The translations under genes and the position numbers were made by a program. A model generated the notes under the pieces. That model made no database searches, had not been told where the DNA came from, and saw only the letters and a program-made list of their open reading frames with translations. 64,000 nt of DNA from Spirodela intermedia (lineage: Eukaryota > Streptophyta > Magnoliopsida > Alismatales > Araceae). Shown piece by piece: positions 47,601-59,980 of this stretch (within the stretch, counting starts at the first letter, position 1; every line of letters starts with the position of its first letter). The stretch is taken from positions 4,962,221-5,026,220 of the forward strand of contig LR746270.1 of NCBI GenBank assembly GCA_902729315.2, given 5' to 3'.

Positions 47601-50600
47601 TCATGAGTGACAACTCCAAGGTCGATGTCAGGAACGGTACAATGAACGACGGTGGCTTCTCCCTTGCAGTTCCCGGCCTCCCTATTCTCTCTCTTACCAG
47701 TTCACTAGAAAGACAAATGCCCTTTTTAATGGGCATATTTCTCCCGTGTAAGTTCTAAACACAGTCAAAACCCAAAGATCAGGTAAGATTGACTGACGCA
47801 TGTAAGTATAAAATGAAAGCAGTTATCTCTACAGGGCCACTGAGATCGTCTCTAATTATGATAGTCGGAAATATCAGTATAACTACGTCTATTCTTCCAG
47901 ATTGATTGACTATTGTCAGTAAAAAGGAAGTTTTTCTGAAAAGAATGTTAGTTAGACACTCTTTTGACCCAGCAAGAGACGGTTGTGAGACTTCATGCAC
48001 CCAAGGCTGGCTCCTGGACTGAGCATCAGTGATCAGATACATGGATCATACGGTCATTGATCAAGTTTATGAGTGATAACCTGCACGAGTAAATAGAAAT
48101 TTTTGTGACGTTTATTTAAGGCTTCATCACAAATTAGACATGATTTGCCTTACAAGGTCATAGGCGCTGACAATTTATGATCAAAAGGGTGCTTCCTTTC
48201 TAACATATTTGGAAATATTGAAACATTCCATAAAACCTTTTTGACCTTGGACCATGTACCACAAGGTGAAAGTCGATAGTGCAATCTTCTTAACTTGTAT
48301 GATAAGCGTTGAAATAATATCCATTTATATCAATAAATGTCTCACACACTATGTAAGGCACATCAGATTTCATAAACTAGCTAACTAGTTCTTATGTGTT
48401 GATTCGCCTTTCACAGTAGCAATATCACAGGGACACAGCCCATTAAGTGAGTCAGTGTTTAGTGATAGGCGAGCGAGAGACATGGACATACGGATATTCA
48501 GCCCATTACTCATTTATAGCCATGCATAGGGTTGAATATGTGAACCTCAGGGTAAATTTTAATTAATATCTTATTCTCAATTTTTCATAGGTTTCAAAGG
48601 CAGTAAATACTTACAGGTGAGATTTCGCTGTCAATTATTTCATGTTCAATTAACCCATAATTACAATATTATTTGATCTTATTCAATGATAATATTTTTC
48701 TTGTATGGGTTGAATACAATTATGGTTAATTTTGAAGTATCCATGAAACCATGTAGTGAATAGTATATTAAAATAATTTATGATATACTTTCTATATCAC
48801 ATTTGTATGTGCCAGTGACAAAATATTGTGGCTAGGAAAAATAATCTTTAACCTAGATATTTTTTTTCTATGATAAATATTCTGAATACATAAGAAAGGA
48901 GAGAAGAAATGGTGCCAATTATTGTAATTGTGTTTTACTTGTAGACTCTTGATAAACATTTGTATATTCAAATATGCATGTATTTTGGCTTTTGGAAATT
49001 ACCAGATGAATTATCTAAACTTGTTTATAAACCTAAGGCTGAGATGTTTGCTTAAGAGTCCATGATCATTCGTTTAATATAAAGATGTGACATAGATGTT
49101 TAGGTCACTGAGCATGTAGCTGATTGGAAGTCTTTTTAAATAAAATTAAATGTAATTAAAGGCTGCTTATAGTTCATTTTTTTCACATAATGTCTGTATT
49201 TATGATAAAAATCTAAAAATAATTTATATTGAAGGATGCTATCATTTTCATCTTGCCATTTAAAATTTGTTCATATTGATGTCTTTAGCTAGTCCAATTT
49301 CCCAGTCTTGGTCTCTAATTATGCTACATGTTTTAGATCATACTATATTGCTGTGAAACACATTATATTAATAGATATCATATGAATATGAATGATATTC
49401 AGTGAAAATTGATTGATACTTTAATCAATATTCTAATAAATGATGATTATTTTCATATGAAGAGACATTTAACTCTCAAATATTTAGGACATGTGAAAAA
49501 GAAACTACAATTAAATGGCTTTAACATAATATATGCACCAGCTAACGAAATTCCATGATTTAACTTTTTCTTATCACATATGAGTTATTGAGATTAATGA
49601 ATGTGGTGAGGTGCATTATGAATCTTGAGATTTTTGTTAGTGTCAATTCACCAACTGAATGCTATAAATGCTTGTCAATCTTAACTATAACCATTTTTGG
49701 AATAGTATAGTATGTGACTTGACTTATTGCTAACAAGCATATATTCTACAGTGGACCTCTTCTGTATTAGTTAGTTATACCTCAATGCCACCATTTTCAC
49801 CTAACTTAATGTATCGACAAAGATTTAGGTTTATACAACACACTCAATACTCAAATTCTTTCAATTCAATCTTAGAAGTCCCAAGTCAATTAGTAAATTT
49901 TCCTATAGTTCCCATTGGCAAATCTCCCAAAAATCATAAACCAAGTAGTAGAAAATTCAAATGAACTTCATTTATTCCATGTTGCACTCCTAAGATTATT
50001 GCCTGCATTCATTTTATTGTGGATGAAAATCATTCAGCATTAAGAAATAGGGAAACTTAAAAAGGAGGGAGGTTAATCAAAACATTGAGATATTCATTCT
50101 TCAAATGGTTAGCATTGGATTTACTAAGAATGAGTGATAATTGGTGAATGGTTTATTGAATGATCTGCCTAAAATATTTTCTTTGGATTTGATTCGGCTT
50201 CAAAGTCAATATAAGTCATCAACCTTTTAATTTTTAGGTTTTCAAAGATCGTGATAAATTCACCAGCAATAATGATAGGATAAGTCATATATTTTGAAAT
50301 TCCAGATCAAAAATATTATGCTCTAATATATTAAATAAAACTGTCTTTTTAACTTTGTGAGATTACTTTTCATTATTCACTGGTGCATACTGATTATTGG
50401 CAGAAAAAATAATTTACAATATTTGCTTTTCTAACGTTAATAGTCTTATGCACGAAAACATATATTAATGTTCATGTGATTTTTGTGACGTTTAGGAAAG
50501 TAAATTCTATACTTATTGATCGAACAACCTGTATGACTGACAACCGTAGCCCCCAATTCGTAAGTTTAACATTCTTCAGAAATTTTAGTCGCATGCTAGA

Positions 50601-50924
50601 CAACTCGTGATAGCACGATCATCAACTGATTCTTAATGGCTTTTTCGTTGGATTTCTATCTATGTAGGTAATCTCACAGCTGACCTACAACCATTGGCTC
50701 CATAACAACTAACAGCGAGACAGACGATTGAATCTCAATATGATTCGACGGGAATCTCACGCCAGTGATGGGAGGAAAACCAGATGACCAAGCCATGGCC
50801 AACTTATTTTTCGCCCGTTAGACACAGTTGTAATTTCGAAAGATAAAGTTACCAGGTAGATCAATTTCAATAGAATTTATAGAATTGTATGTACAAGCGG
50901 CATCAATTAAAACTTGTACAATCT
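47601..50924. other. AT-rich spacer within the SAUR array
   Basis: About 3.3 kb, AT-rich especially from 48.1 to 50.5 kb, no gene or transposon signature recognised. The word tttttgtgacgttta occurs at about 48101 and 50483. Confidence 0.45.
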
Positions 50925-51380
50925 TCAGAACGCACGAACTGGTAATGGCTGGTGGTCAATGCCTAGCGGGAGTGCAACAGAGGAACAGCACCGGGCGCTG
51001 GCGATGACGCTGATTATCTCCTTCTCCGCCTCTCGGGGCGCCCGTCTGCGGAGAGTCGAGACGACTTGCTCCATGAGAGCCGCCTCGCATGGCATCACGA
51101 TGGGGCCGTCGTTGGGTAGTCCGAACTCCTCCTCCGAGATCTTGAGGAGCTCCCGGAAGACGGGGGTGTTGAGGTAGGCCAAAGGAACCACAAAGCGTCC
51201 TCCGTCCCGAGAGTAGACGACGAAGGTTCCTTTACTAGGCACAGCGGCGGCAGATTGGCTGCTGCTCGGCTCCGCGGGCGCTCTGTCGTCCGATTTGGGC
51301 GAGGCGATCCTTCTTCTCCCTGCGACGGCCATCCTGTGCCACTTCCTGGCCATCTGTAGGAGCCTCTTGGCGGTGACCAT
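50925..51380 (-). CDS. SAUR: SAUR family protein (array copy 5)
   Basis: Intronless, 151 aa. N terminus MVTAKRLLQMARKWHRMAVAGRRRI, then a Ser/Pro linker. The SAUR domain is complete (F-V-V-Y-S-R-D-G-G-R-F, P-V-F-R-E-L-L, E-E-F-G-L-P-N-D-G-P-I-V-M-P). The tail carries C-C-S-S and ends LPVRAF. Closest to copy 6, with which it shares N-terminal MVTAK..WHRM, the C-terminal ALPLGID block and about 0.3 kb of promoter. Confidence 0.95.
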   Translation of the reverse strand: MVTAKRLLQMARKWHRMAVAGRRRIASPKSDDRAPAEPSSSQSAAAVPSKGTFVVYSRDGGRFVVPLAYLNTPVFRELLKISEEEFGLPNDGPIVMPCEAALMEQVVSTLRRRAPREAEKEIISVIASARCCSSVALPLGIDHQPLPVRAF

Positions 51381-51700
51381 GGTGGCGATCCTTATACGGG
51401 GAGATGAAGAGATGAGAAGAAGCCCTCTTGTGACTCGGAAATTCGTTGAGGAGATGAGATGGGTGCATTGGGAACTCCCCTCATCCTTTTATATGCAAAA
51501 CCTTCCGGTAGGTGGGGGAAGGGGCAGGCCATATGGGGGTGTTCTAAGGCCTCAGGAACCTCACCGACGAGTGCTGTCACCATCACTGGGGAAGCGGACA
51601 CAGTAACAGAGGTCTCTTTCGCCATATGGGCGATGGGCCGCCACCATGTGCCCGACGCGGTGCGTTGCTGTCAGGGACCCGGACGACGGAGAGATCGATT
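51381..51700 (-). promoter_or_regulatory. Promoter of SAUR copy 5 (duplicate of the copy 6 promoter)
   Basis: TATAAAA (minus) at 51487-51493. At the G-box position the sequence is CATATG (51530-51535), a lost or altered box. The sequence to about 51680 matches 54690-54900, including gcgatggg.cgccaccatgtg. Confidence 0.6.
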
Positions 51701-52729
51701 GAAAGATTGTACAGTCGTTCCAGCGGTAGTTCAGAGTAGGCCCATGTGCTGTTCAATACTTGCATCTTCTCACTGTTTTTACCATTTATAAAGTAAACAA
51801 TAATGACAGATAATTAGATCGCCTTCTCACTCTGCTCAATTTATTTCTTGTTATTTTATAATTAGATGATAAAATATTTTTAACATTATAACAAATTCGT
51901 ATAGATTCACAGTTATTATTTTACTTGTCTTGTTCATGAAAATCGAACAAATATACTTAATAGTATTTTTTTTTGTCGAATGGAACATTAGCTTGAACAA
52001 CTACAACTGAAATTCATAAGGAGAAATAATAGTCAATTAATTGCATTGGGTTATGAACTTCAATATTGTAAGCTATGTGAGGTCACCTATATAAGGTAGA
52101 TAGTTATTGCTCACTCGATCTAACCAAAATGGACCTTTCTAAAAAACTTGCATTAAAATCTATTACTTGAGCATATTACAACTCATTAGTTCTATTTTTA
52201 TAACTTATTTCTTACGTTAATTATATATGCTTATATAGTTTCAAAGGGTGTTAAGAGTATGAATTATTTTTAAGAATCATTATTTTACTGAATATACATA
52301 TATTTATGTGTACATAGTAACGAGAGTTATTTTACAAAATCCAAGTCTGAATAATAATATAGTTTCCTAAAGAAATATGTTGCGTATATCCATAGATAAT
52401 TCGCTATTCATAAAATAGGAAATTAATAAATGGAATTCGCATGACACCGTCACACCATCTTTTAGATCTATCAGGTTTAATTATGCTTTTAAGGCTGAAA
52501 AATGGAATAATATGAACAAAGTTATTTACTTAAAATGGAGCAATGCACAACGACCTATTTATATCCTTGATAACACTGATCATGGGGCTTTTAAGCTTGA
52601 ATAGAACGGAGCCTTCTTTAAGTCAAAGCACTCTCTCCGACCATGGGTTTTGAATCGGCGAGATATTTGGTTTGGATGTCAATGGAAATCTTCAGCGTGT
52701 GAAAGCGTGTGACGGCGCACGCCGGGCGT
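51701..52729. other. AT-rich spacer
   Basis: No gene, repeat or transposon signature recognised. Confidence 0.4.
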
Positions 52730-53200
52730 TTGAGGGACACCCTTGCCTATTCCTTTCTCTCTCTACTCTCAACGATACGTTTTCCCTTGTGATTTGCTCA
52801 TGTCAGAGGAGAATATATCTCACACAAGAGAGTTTGACTGAGTGCTGAAAACTAGCCACGTATGGTCGTCGACATCATCATGGCTTTCGGTGACTGACTG
52901 GATGGTCTCTCCCAGAGAGGGGCTAATGATGAAGGGAAGAAGCTTTGCCGGGTCGTCGGACAAGACCGTGGCCGACTGGCCGACTACGACGCGAGAATAG
53001 AGACGTTGCCATTAGCAGTTTTGTTGTGATTCAAGGGAAATTTTACCAGTAGAGTCAACGAGACAGACATGTGCCGGGGGTGAGACATCGTCGGCAGTTA
53101 CACGCCTATGCCCCAACCCAGATGAGACAGACATTCATTAGAAGGTTCATGTGCCCGATTTTATCATACCCATTTATTTCCTCAGTGATTTGCACTATTG
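52730..53200. repeat. Duplicated upstream module, copy B
   Basis: Collinear with 47105-47600. It contains three auxin-response core motifs within 70 bp. Confidence 0.7.
53060..53129 (-). promoter_or_regulatory. Cluster of three TGTCTC auxin-response elements
   Basis: GAGACA on the plus strand (TGTCTC on the SAUR coding strand) at 53060-53065, 53082-53087 and 53124-53129. This is the classic ARF-binding hexamer. The cluster lies about 1.7 kb upstream of SAUR copy 5, so the target is uncertain. Confidence 0.4.
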
Positions 53201-54154
53201 GCGTCCACCTTCAGGGCACTGAACTGTAATTTTTTAGTAAGATTATGGATGATTACTACCATACTGAAGTTTGTGTTCTGATTCGGCTCAAGCTATTTTA
53301 TTGGGGCTACTTCTACGAGTAATCCTTTTTATCTTTCATGGAGAATGGGTCCTTTTGACATTGGCCGCCACACCGGATCAGGCACGGTGCAACGAAGGTA
53401 CACCCAATAAATTTTCTAAGCTTCACCAACAAAGTTTTGAATCGGGCTTAAATTCACTTGTGCGCTTACGTACATCATGAAAAAATAGTTTACTGGCTGG
53501 TAGTCAATGCCACCCATATAAAAGAAACATTTTTTAAATATATCTTGCAAATAATTCTTTATTACAGTAGAAGCCCATTTAAACTATTTTGAGGTTTAAT
53601 GCACCCTGAACCAATCAAGAAATATTTACGAGAAGCTTACGCCGCTCGTGCATCCATAATAAATACTTAACTACATGGATCATTATGATAATAACAAAAT
53701 TTTATGTTCGAATTAAGTTACATTAAAGGCAAAGTGATTAGGGTACATTCCAAATTAATTTTTTTATGGCATCAGTTTAGGGCTGGACCGCAAATGAGAC
53801 TCATGCTTTCCCTTATAAGCTTATGGTGGCTCCGGCCGTGTAGATGTTGAGCTGAAAACAGTCGGAGACTATTCATTATTTTTCGAGAAAAAAATATATT
53901 TACTTAAACTTATTTCCGAGAAAGGGAGATGTATCAAGGTATGCTACAGGAAGTAGCCTCTGGCGTGGTGGTCTACAGAAAATAAGCAATGTGTTAATTC
54001 ATTGAAATCCGACCCAAACAAATTTTGATCTGATTTGACGATTATCTTTTCGTTTCTGCGAGGTGATCCCAAAAGCCAGACGCTATGGAATTGAATTCTG
54101 ATAGGACTCATGTATGCACAAGTGATAAAAAATTGAGGCTTGGTAAAACAATCA
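53201..54154. other. Spacer between SAUR copies 5 and 6
   Basis: Remaining upstream DNA of copy 5 and 3' flank of copy 6. No gene is recognised. Confidence 0.4.
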
Positions 54155-54607
54155 TCAGAATCCAGGGACAAGTAATAGCCGCTGGTCAATGCCTAGCGGC
54201 AGCGCGGCTGAGGAACAGCACCGGGAGCCGGCGATGGCGCCGATTATCGCCTTCTCCGCCTCTCGAGACGCCCGTCTGCGGAGAGCCGAGAAGACTTGCG
54301 CCATGACAGCCGCGTCGCACGGCATCACGATGGGGCCGTCGCTAGGTAATCCGAATTCCTCCTCCGACATCTCGAGGAGCTCCCGGAAGATAAAGGTATT
54401 GAGGTACGCCAAGGGAACCACAAAGCGTCCCCCGTCCCGAGAGTAGACGACGAAGCTTCCCTTGCTGGGTGCAGAGGAAAAGGGGCTGCTGCTCGGCTCC
54501 GCGGGCGTTCTTTCGGCCGGTTTGGACGAGGAGATCCTTCGTCTCCCCGCGACGGCCATCCTGTGCCACTTCCTGGCCATCTGCAGGAGTCTCTTTGCGG
54601 TGACCAT
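54155..54607 (-). CDS. SAUR: SAUR family protein (array copy 6)
   Basis: Intronless, 150 aa. MVTAKRLLQMARKWHRMAVAGRRRI start, Ser/Pro linker, then a complete SAUR domain (F-V-V-Y-S-R-D-G-G-R-F, P-L-A-Y-L-N-T-F-I-F, E-E-F-G-L-P-S-D-G-P-I-V-M-P-C-D). The tail has S-R-C-C-S-S and ends LLVPGF. Recent duplicate of copy 5. Confidence 0.96.
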   Translation of the reverse strand: MVTAKRLLQMARKWHRMAVAGRRRISSSKPAERTPAEPSSSPFSSAPSKGSFVVYSRDGGRFVVPLAYLNTFIFRELLEMSEEEFGLPSDGPIVMPCDAAVMAQVFSALRRRASREAEKAIIGAIAGSRCCSSAALPLGIDQRLLLVPGF

Positions 54608-54900
54608 GGTGGCGATCCTTCTATTGGGAGATGAAGAGATGGGAAGAAACCCTCTTCTGAGACGGAAATACGTTGAGATGAGATGGGATGCAACTCACCT
54701 CCCCCATTTATAAGCAAGATCTTCCGCTAGGTGAGGGAGGGGGCAGGCCATGTGGGGGTGTTCTATGGCCTTTAATGGAGGGACCTCACCGACGAGTGAT
54801 ATCACCATCACTGGGGAAGCGGACACAGTGGCAAGGTCTCTGTCGCCATATGAGCGATGGGACGCCACCATGTGACCGACTGGGGACCCTGTTGGCTGTG
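54608..54900 (-). promoter_or_regulatory. Promoter of SAUR copy 6
   Basis: TATAAA (minus) at 54707-54712 and CATGTG at 54749-54754, about 142 bp upstream of the ATG. A second CATGTG-containing block near 54868 is shared with copy 5. Confidence 0.6.
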
Positions 54901-56040
54901 AGATTTTATCTTAGTGTAGATTAGGTCTATCTATTGTCCAGTACTAAAAATCAGTCTTTTACCATGTTGGTACGAACTCGACTGCATTTGTCATTACAGA
55001 AGCAGGTATGGAATCATTTCGCTAGGTTTATTCTGATTATTGGTAGTTAAGTTAAAACGGGATGATCTAAGTAATTCAATAAAATATCTAGATTATTCTC
55101 ATGTTTACTTACAGGAAAAAGGTAAGAAGACAGTTTTTTTCTCTCTTTATTTTCACACAATCCTGCAGGTCAGAAGCTGGCTTTTATCTGAATGGGTACT
55201 ACTGATAATATTGTTCTGAAGTTTCCGTGCAACCCAGTGACCAGTCTTAAACCCCAAGGTAGTTAAATTAATCCTTCCTAACATATTCAGAAGAAGAAAT
55301 TTTATCTATCCATAGGGAAACCTTACATTTTGGATTTTATCTAAACAGCAGTAAATCATTCCGATCATACGTTTTGGGTAGGAAATATTGGGTTTTTCCG
55401 TTAATGGCAGTCTCCTGCAAAATGATTTCATGGGTGGTGGTGAATGTTAAATCGCAGGGATGAAAGGATATTACTGGTTACGGGAAGTTTTAGTTTCAAC
55501 ATCTTTCAATCACGGCTCTACTTTTATTGGCAATTTATTGGAGACCTAATGGTTTACCCAAAAGGATCAATGGAGGAAGTAACAAGACGTGGTAAATCCT
55601 CAGATAAACCTGAAATTTCTACGGTGCGCTATGGGAAGCCCCTGATCATCAAGGCCAATGAAGAAAGGAGAATTAATAGCACACCGGTTACTGGACTGTA
55701 GGTCGGTTCCAATGGCTTGTGCCAGAGTTCCTTGCATCATTGGAACAAAGTTCATTGATATTTGATTAAATTTTATGAATAAACTGGATTTGGGTCAGGG
55801 CGGACGCAGAGATTTCCAATTCAGACTGCTGATTGACGATACGGGCCATCAAACAAGTCTAAGATTCAGGCACGTGGGTTCGTTTATGAAACACATGTCT
55901 ATCTTCTGTCTAAGTGTCGGCTTACATGATAAAAGAGGGACTCAGTTTTGGGAATAAGATAATCACGTTGCACATGTTTATAATGTTGTTAACCTTGTAA
56001 CCAATCATTCCCGTACTTCGTCTTCACTGTAGAAAGAGAC
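54901..56040. other. Spacer, no gene recognised
   Basis: An 85-codon open frame at 55444-55701 is the longest but matches no family I know. Confidence 0.4.
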
Positions 56041-56045
56041 CAATC

Positions 56046-56290
56046 GCTCATTTCTGTCACCAACCTGACAACACTTTCGTGGGTTCTCTAGTTACTAATC
56101 CTCTTCCCAGAGTATAATATTTCAGCTAAGTATTCTCTTTGGCCTATAAACTATTACTTTTTCCAGTGAAACCACCCTAATCATTTCTGTCACCACCCTG
56201 ACGACTGTATCTAGGGTTTTCTAGTTACTTATCTCTTCCCAGAGTATCATATTTTACCTAAGAACTCTCTCTGGCATCCAAGCTGGTCCT
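56046..56290. repeat. Direct tandem duplication, about 133-bp period
   Basis: tttctgtcaccaacctgac at 56051 and its counterpart at 56184 start two copies. Both continue through tctagttact, cttcccagagtat and tctctttggc/tctctctggc. Confidence 0.85.
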
Positions 56291-56607
56291 TTTTTGCTGT
56301 GAGATCAAAAAATGAAACAATGAATCAGACCAAAAGAGTAAACTGGTGCTTTATGTGGGAGTCGATCAAGGATAGAACGAAGCAGCTAGCATTCGTGTGC
56401 CAAGTGCATACTATCCTTGCAGGTTCCATAGGCTTCCTGGCTGGCCATTTGCCCTTGTGGTGCCACAGGATCCTCGGAGTTTAGGATGAATTTGGCGCAC
56501 ATCAGGAATTTATTCAGGAGATGGATTTTTTTTATGAAAGCTCCTAAATGGCAAGATCACTGGCTTCCTTGTTGGAGATGTGAATTAGCTAGCATCTCAA
56601 TGTCAGC

Positions 56608-57200
56608 TGATTAATTGTACATGGAGTTGTGGATGCGTCAAGGTGGGTGAATATTCTCTGATTCCACTCTCATCATTTGGACAATATTTTTGATTGCTAC
56701 TGTCCCTCAATCTAAGAAAGCTTTGGATTAAGTGGAGCACCGATCTATGATCACGCACATCTATCAAATCTAAGGAGCAACTTCTAGTAAAATAGCTGAA
56801 CTGTAGCATTAATATTAATGCACCAACATCATTTTGAATTAATTCTCGAACTGGAACAGTACATATCCTCTTGAAAGCCATTACCAACATAAGTGACATA
56901 TGGTGATTAATTTTACATGGGCTGCCAAACGTGTGCCAAAATGGGTGAATATTCTCTGATTCCATTCTCATCATTTGGACAATATTTTGATACCTGATGT
57001 CCCTTAATCTAAGAGAGATTCGGATAAAGTTGACCACACAACCATTATCAAGCAAAACTATCAAATTCAAGGAGCAACTTCTAGTAAAAGAGATAATCTG
57101 TAATATTAGTCAACATTAATGCACCAGCATCATCTTGAGTTAGTTCTCATAATAGTCACTGGCTATGGAACGGTATTTATCCTCTTGTATGCCTTGTACC
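56608..57200. repeat. Direct tandem duplication, about 298-bp period
   Basis: gggtgaatattctctgattcca starts at 56645 and 56943. Both copies contain catcatttggacaatatttt, ggagcaacttctagtaaaa, aatgcaccaacatcat/aatgcaccagcatcat and atcctcttg. No coding or transposon features are seen. Confidence 0.85.
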
Positions 57201-58137
57201 AACTCATACTGGAAAGGAACAATATGCGAAGCATATTGCAAACGGATAACAAAAGTGTACAATCTTCTTCATTGCTACAACTTCATCAGTCTTCTTCATA
57301 TGATTTTCACCATAACTAACAACGAAAATAAGTTTTGGTGAAAATCAGTCTTACTCGCTTAACTAGGAAGAACTTTTGTAGTCATAGAAGTTTCATCACA
57401 ATTGCACATAGATGTAGTAGTTTTGTGTTCTCCATCTATAATCCTCTTCACTGAAGCTCACTAGAAGGTGTTCATCAGCATAAGACCCATATTGAGTGCT
57501 TATTTGCTATCGACTTATCTTCATCTTTATCGTTTATCAACTAACGTTTTTCATGATTTTCTGAGCACTAGTTCTTCAAAAATATTATTATAAATTGTGG
57601 CAAATATAGGAGGTTTTAGGCCTTATGTATTGAATTTCATGGCTTGCAAAAAATTTGTTGACCACAGCAGATAGAAAAGTTGAATCAGAATACTCCATAG
57701 TTACATCAGTGGTACAATTCTACTTTGCCAACTCTCCAAGGATTTAATCTACATAATGTTCTCAACCTGACACACTTTCCTGCCTTTTACAGAGAATTTG
57801 ACACCAATATCAATGTTTCATGGTTTGGATATTAACATTTAGGTTAACGGGACGAGGCTTGACTTCATTTTCGAGTCTCCCGCAGAAAACCTCCATTCGA
57901 AAAAAATGCAGTCTTGACGGAAAAGACCAGGGAAACGGTCTCTGATATGAATTAACTTTGATGTTCTTTTGATAATTACTATCAACTTCATATGCCACCC
58001 TCATTAACGATTAAAAATTGCAAAATTCTACTACAAGTTCTTATCACCTTCACAAAGAAAAAGAGCAAGGAACAAAAGCAGAGGAGTAAACCTAAGATAG
58101 CGGAAGTATGCTTCGATATCATCTGTCCTTCATCCAT
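57201..58137. other. 3' flank of RPL12 and spacer
   Basis: AT-rich. The 3' UTR of the ribosomal protein gene is expected at its right end. Nothing else is recognised. Confidence 0.4.
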
Positions 58138-58638
58138 CTAGTCCAGTGGAACATCGACGTCTCCTTCGGAGATCTCGGTCTGGAGATCCTTAGGGTCCTT
58201 GCCATCCACTGAGCATCCGACGGAGACGCAGGTACCGAGGATCTCCTTTACTGTTCCCCTCAGATCCTTGGCCATTGACCTCGGCCTCATGATCCGGGCG
58301 ATTTCGACCACGTCGTCGAGGGAGATGTTCCCATTGTGCTTGATGTTCTTCGTCTTCTTCCGGTCACGCTCGGGCTCCTTGAGCGCCTTGATCACAAGAG
58401 CGGCGGCGGAGGGGACAACGGTGACCTTGGCCTGACGATTCTGCACGGTGAGCTTGACGGTGACGCGGAGGCCCTTCCAATCCTTGGCAGTCTCCTTGGC
58501 GATGTCCTCACCAATCTTCTTGGGAGACAGACCGAGTGGACCAATCTTCGGAGCCAGAGAGCTTGCCGCCCCGACTTCTCCACCGGTGACGCGGACGTAA
58601 ACGTCGACAACCTGCGATGGGTCGAACTTGGGCGGCAT
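58138..58638 (-). CDS. RPL12: 60S ribosomal protein L12 (uL11)
   Basis: Single-exon, 166-aa cytosolic ribosomal protein of the GTPase-associated centre, where it binds 25S rRNA next to the P-stalk. The sequence starts [21 protein letters not shown], has [16 protein letters not shown] in the N-terminal domain, and ends with the C-terminal rRNA-binding domain ([10 protein letters not shown] and [16 protein letters not shown]). Length equals the plant norm (166 aa). No introns, as in many plant RPL12 genes. A telo-box lies about 85 bp upstream. It interrupts the SAUR array on the same strand. Confidence 0.98.
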   Translation of the reverse strand: MPPKFDPSQVVDVYVRVTGGEVGAASSLAPKIGPLGLSPKKIGEDIAKETAKDWKGLRVTVKLTVQNRQAKVTVVPSAAALVIKALKEPERDRKKTKNIKHNGNISLDDVVEIARIMRPRSMAKDLRGTVKEILGTCVSVGCSVDGKDPKDLQTEISEGDVDVPLD

Positions 58639-58719
58639 GGCGGCAGCTCGGGCCGCGAGAGGAGGTAGCCGGGAGGGAGATGATGCTTATGCTCCGGCGC
58701 CGATGGCCGTCGTCAAAAC

Positions 58720-58727
58720 TAGGGTTT
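58720..58727 (-). promoter_or_regulatory. Telo-box (AAACCCTA) upstream of RPL12
   Basis: AAACCCTAGT on the minus strand, about 85 bp before the ATG, a usual place in plant ribosomal protein promoters. Confidence 0.65.
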
Positions 58728-58849
58728 GTGTAGTGCATCCGAGGATACTCTTTACCAGTTCCCCCGGGATTCGACGGTCCGGATTTTCCCTTCTAATCGA
58801 ACGGAGTAGGTTGATTGTAACCTGCTTCATTGGTGGCCGTTCGTATAGT

Positions 58850-59152
58850 TGAAACGTAGATCCATCAGACGGGCCGTCATGTTATACCCGTGTCCTTTAT
58901 TTTAAAAATGAATTAACCCGTATTTTTTATGTACTTTTTCTTCCAATAATATGAAAAATTAATATTACAAAATCAAGCTGCAATTTGATGTATTTTCCCC
59001 TTTTTTCTTATACGCGCTAATTTTTATGAATTATTATATCAATTTTCTTCATATACGCCTTTACAACTTCATTAATATCAGGCTGGATGGTGTAATAACT
59101 TACTGAAGAACTTATTAATTTATGTGGTATAAGAATGCGGGAAAACCCTCGT

Positions 59153-59208
<56 letters not shown>

Positions 59209-59331
59209 CATCCTAAAAGCTGATCAGTGAATGGAGATCAAATTAATTTTGTTTCATTCATGGAACCACAATTATAGAGTAGAGCCAAAGTAGCGTATGC
59301 GAACAAAACTAGTAGCTCGGTGAAGTGATCA
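58850..59331. other. RPL12 distal promoter and SAUR copy 7 3' flank
   Basis: AT-rich with a (GA)n microsatellite at 59154-59203. No gene is recognised. Confidence 0.4.
59154..59203. repeat. (GA)n microsatellite
   Basis: A pure GA run of about 25 units, 3' of SAUR copy 7. Confidence 0.97.
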
Positions 59332-59781
59332 TCAAAATCCAGGGATCAGTGATGGCCGAGGGTCAATTCCTAGCGGGGGCGCGGCAGAGGAACAGCACCG
59401 GGAGCCGGCGATGGCGCCGATTATCGCCTTCTCCGCCTCTCGAGGCGTCCGTCTGCGGAGCACCGAGATGACCTGCGCCATGAGAGCCGCATCGCACGGC
59501 ATCACGATGGGGCCGTCGCTGGGTAATCCGAACTCCTCCTCCGACATCTGGAGGAGCTCCCGGAAGATGAAGGTGTTGAGGTACGCCAAGGGAACCACAA
59601 AGCGTTCCCTATCTCGAGAGTAGACGACGAAGCTTCCCTTACTCGGCGCAGAGGAGGAGCTGATACAAGACTCCGCTTGCTCACCTTTCCTCGGTTTCAG
59701 CCAGGTGATTCTTCGACTCCCCCCGACTGAGATCTTCTGCCATCTCCTCGCCAACCGGAGGAGCCTCTTGGCGCTGATCAT
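59332..59781 (-). CDS. SAUR: SAUR family protein (array copy 7)
   Basis: Intronless, 149 aa. Starts MISAKRLLRLARRWQKI, the form closest to Arabidopsis SAUR61-68 (MISAKKL..LARKWQ). Complete SAUR domain (F-V-V-Y-S-R-D-R-E-R-F, P-L-A-Y-L-N-T-F-I-F, E-E-F-G-L-P-S-D-G-P-I-V-M-P-C-D), tail with S-R-C-C-S-S ending SLIPGF. It has a distinct linker (E-Q-A-E-S-C-I-S-S-S-S), shared in part with the broken copy 8. Confidence 0.95.
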   Translation of the reverse strand: MISAKRLLRLARRWQKISVGGSRRITWLKPRKGEQAESCISSSSAPSKGSFVVYSRDRERFVVPLAYLNTFIFRELLQMSEEEFGLPSDGPIVMPCDAALMAQVISVLRRRTPREAEKAIIGAIAGSRCCSSAAPPLGIDPRPSLIPGF

Positions 59782-59980
59782 GATGTCCAGAGGGGAGAGG
59801 TTTGTGGGGAGGAGAGGGAAATCTGGGTGAGTGAACTACTTCAGACTGACTGCGGGAGGCTGAGATGGGTTCGTGAGCCAGTCCCTTCCCTCTATATAAA
59901 ATTCCTCCAAGTTTATGATTGGTAGGAGCATCGCTATCTTATGGTATCCTATGTGGGGACGAGGCAGGCCATGTGCTGTC
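59782..59980 (-). promoter_or_regulatory. Promoter of SAUR copy 7
   Basis: TATATA at 59893-59898 and CATGTG at 59970-59975, about 189 bp upstream of the ATG, inside the shared word gaggcaggccatgtg. Confidence 0.6.

Noticed and set aside
55444-55701. 85-codon frame as a gene
   Set aside because: No recognised domain, no promoter signal and no second exon found.
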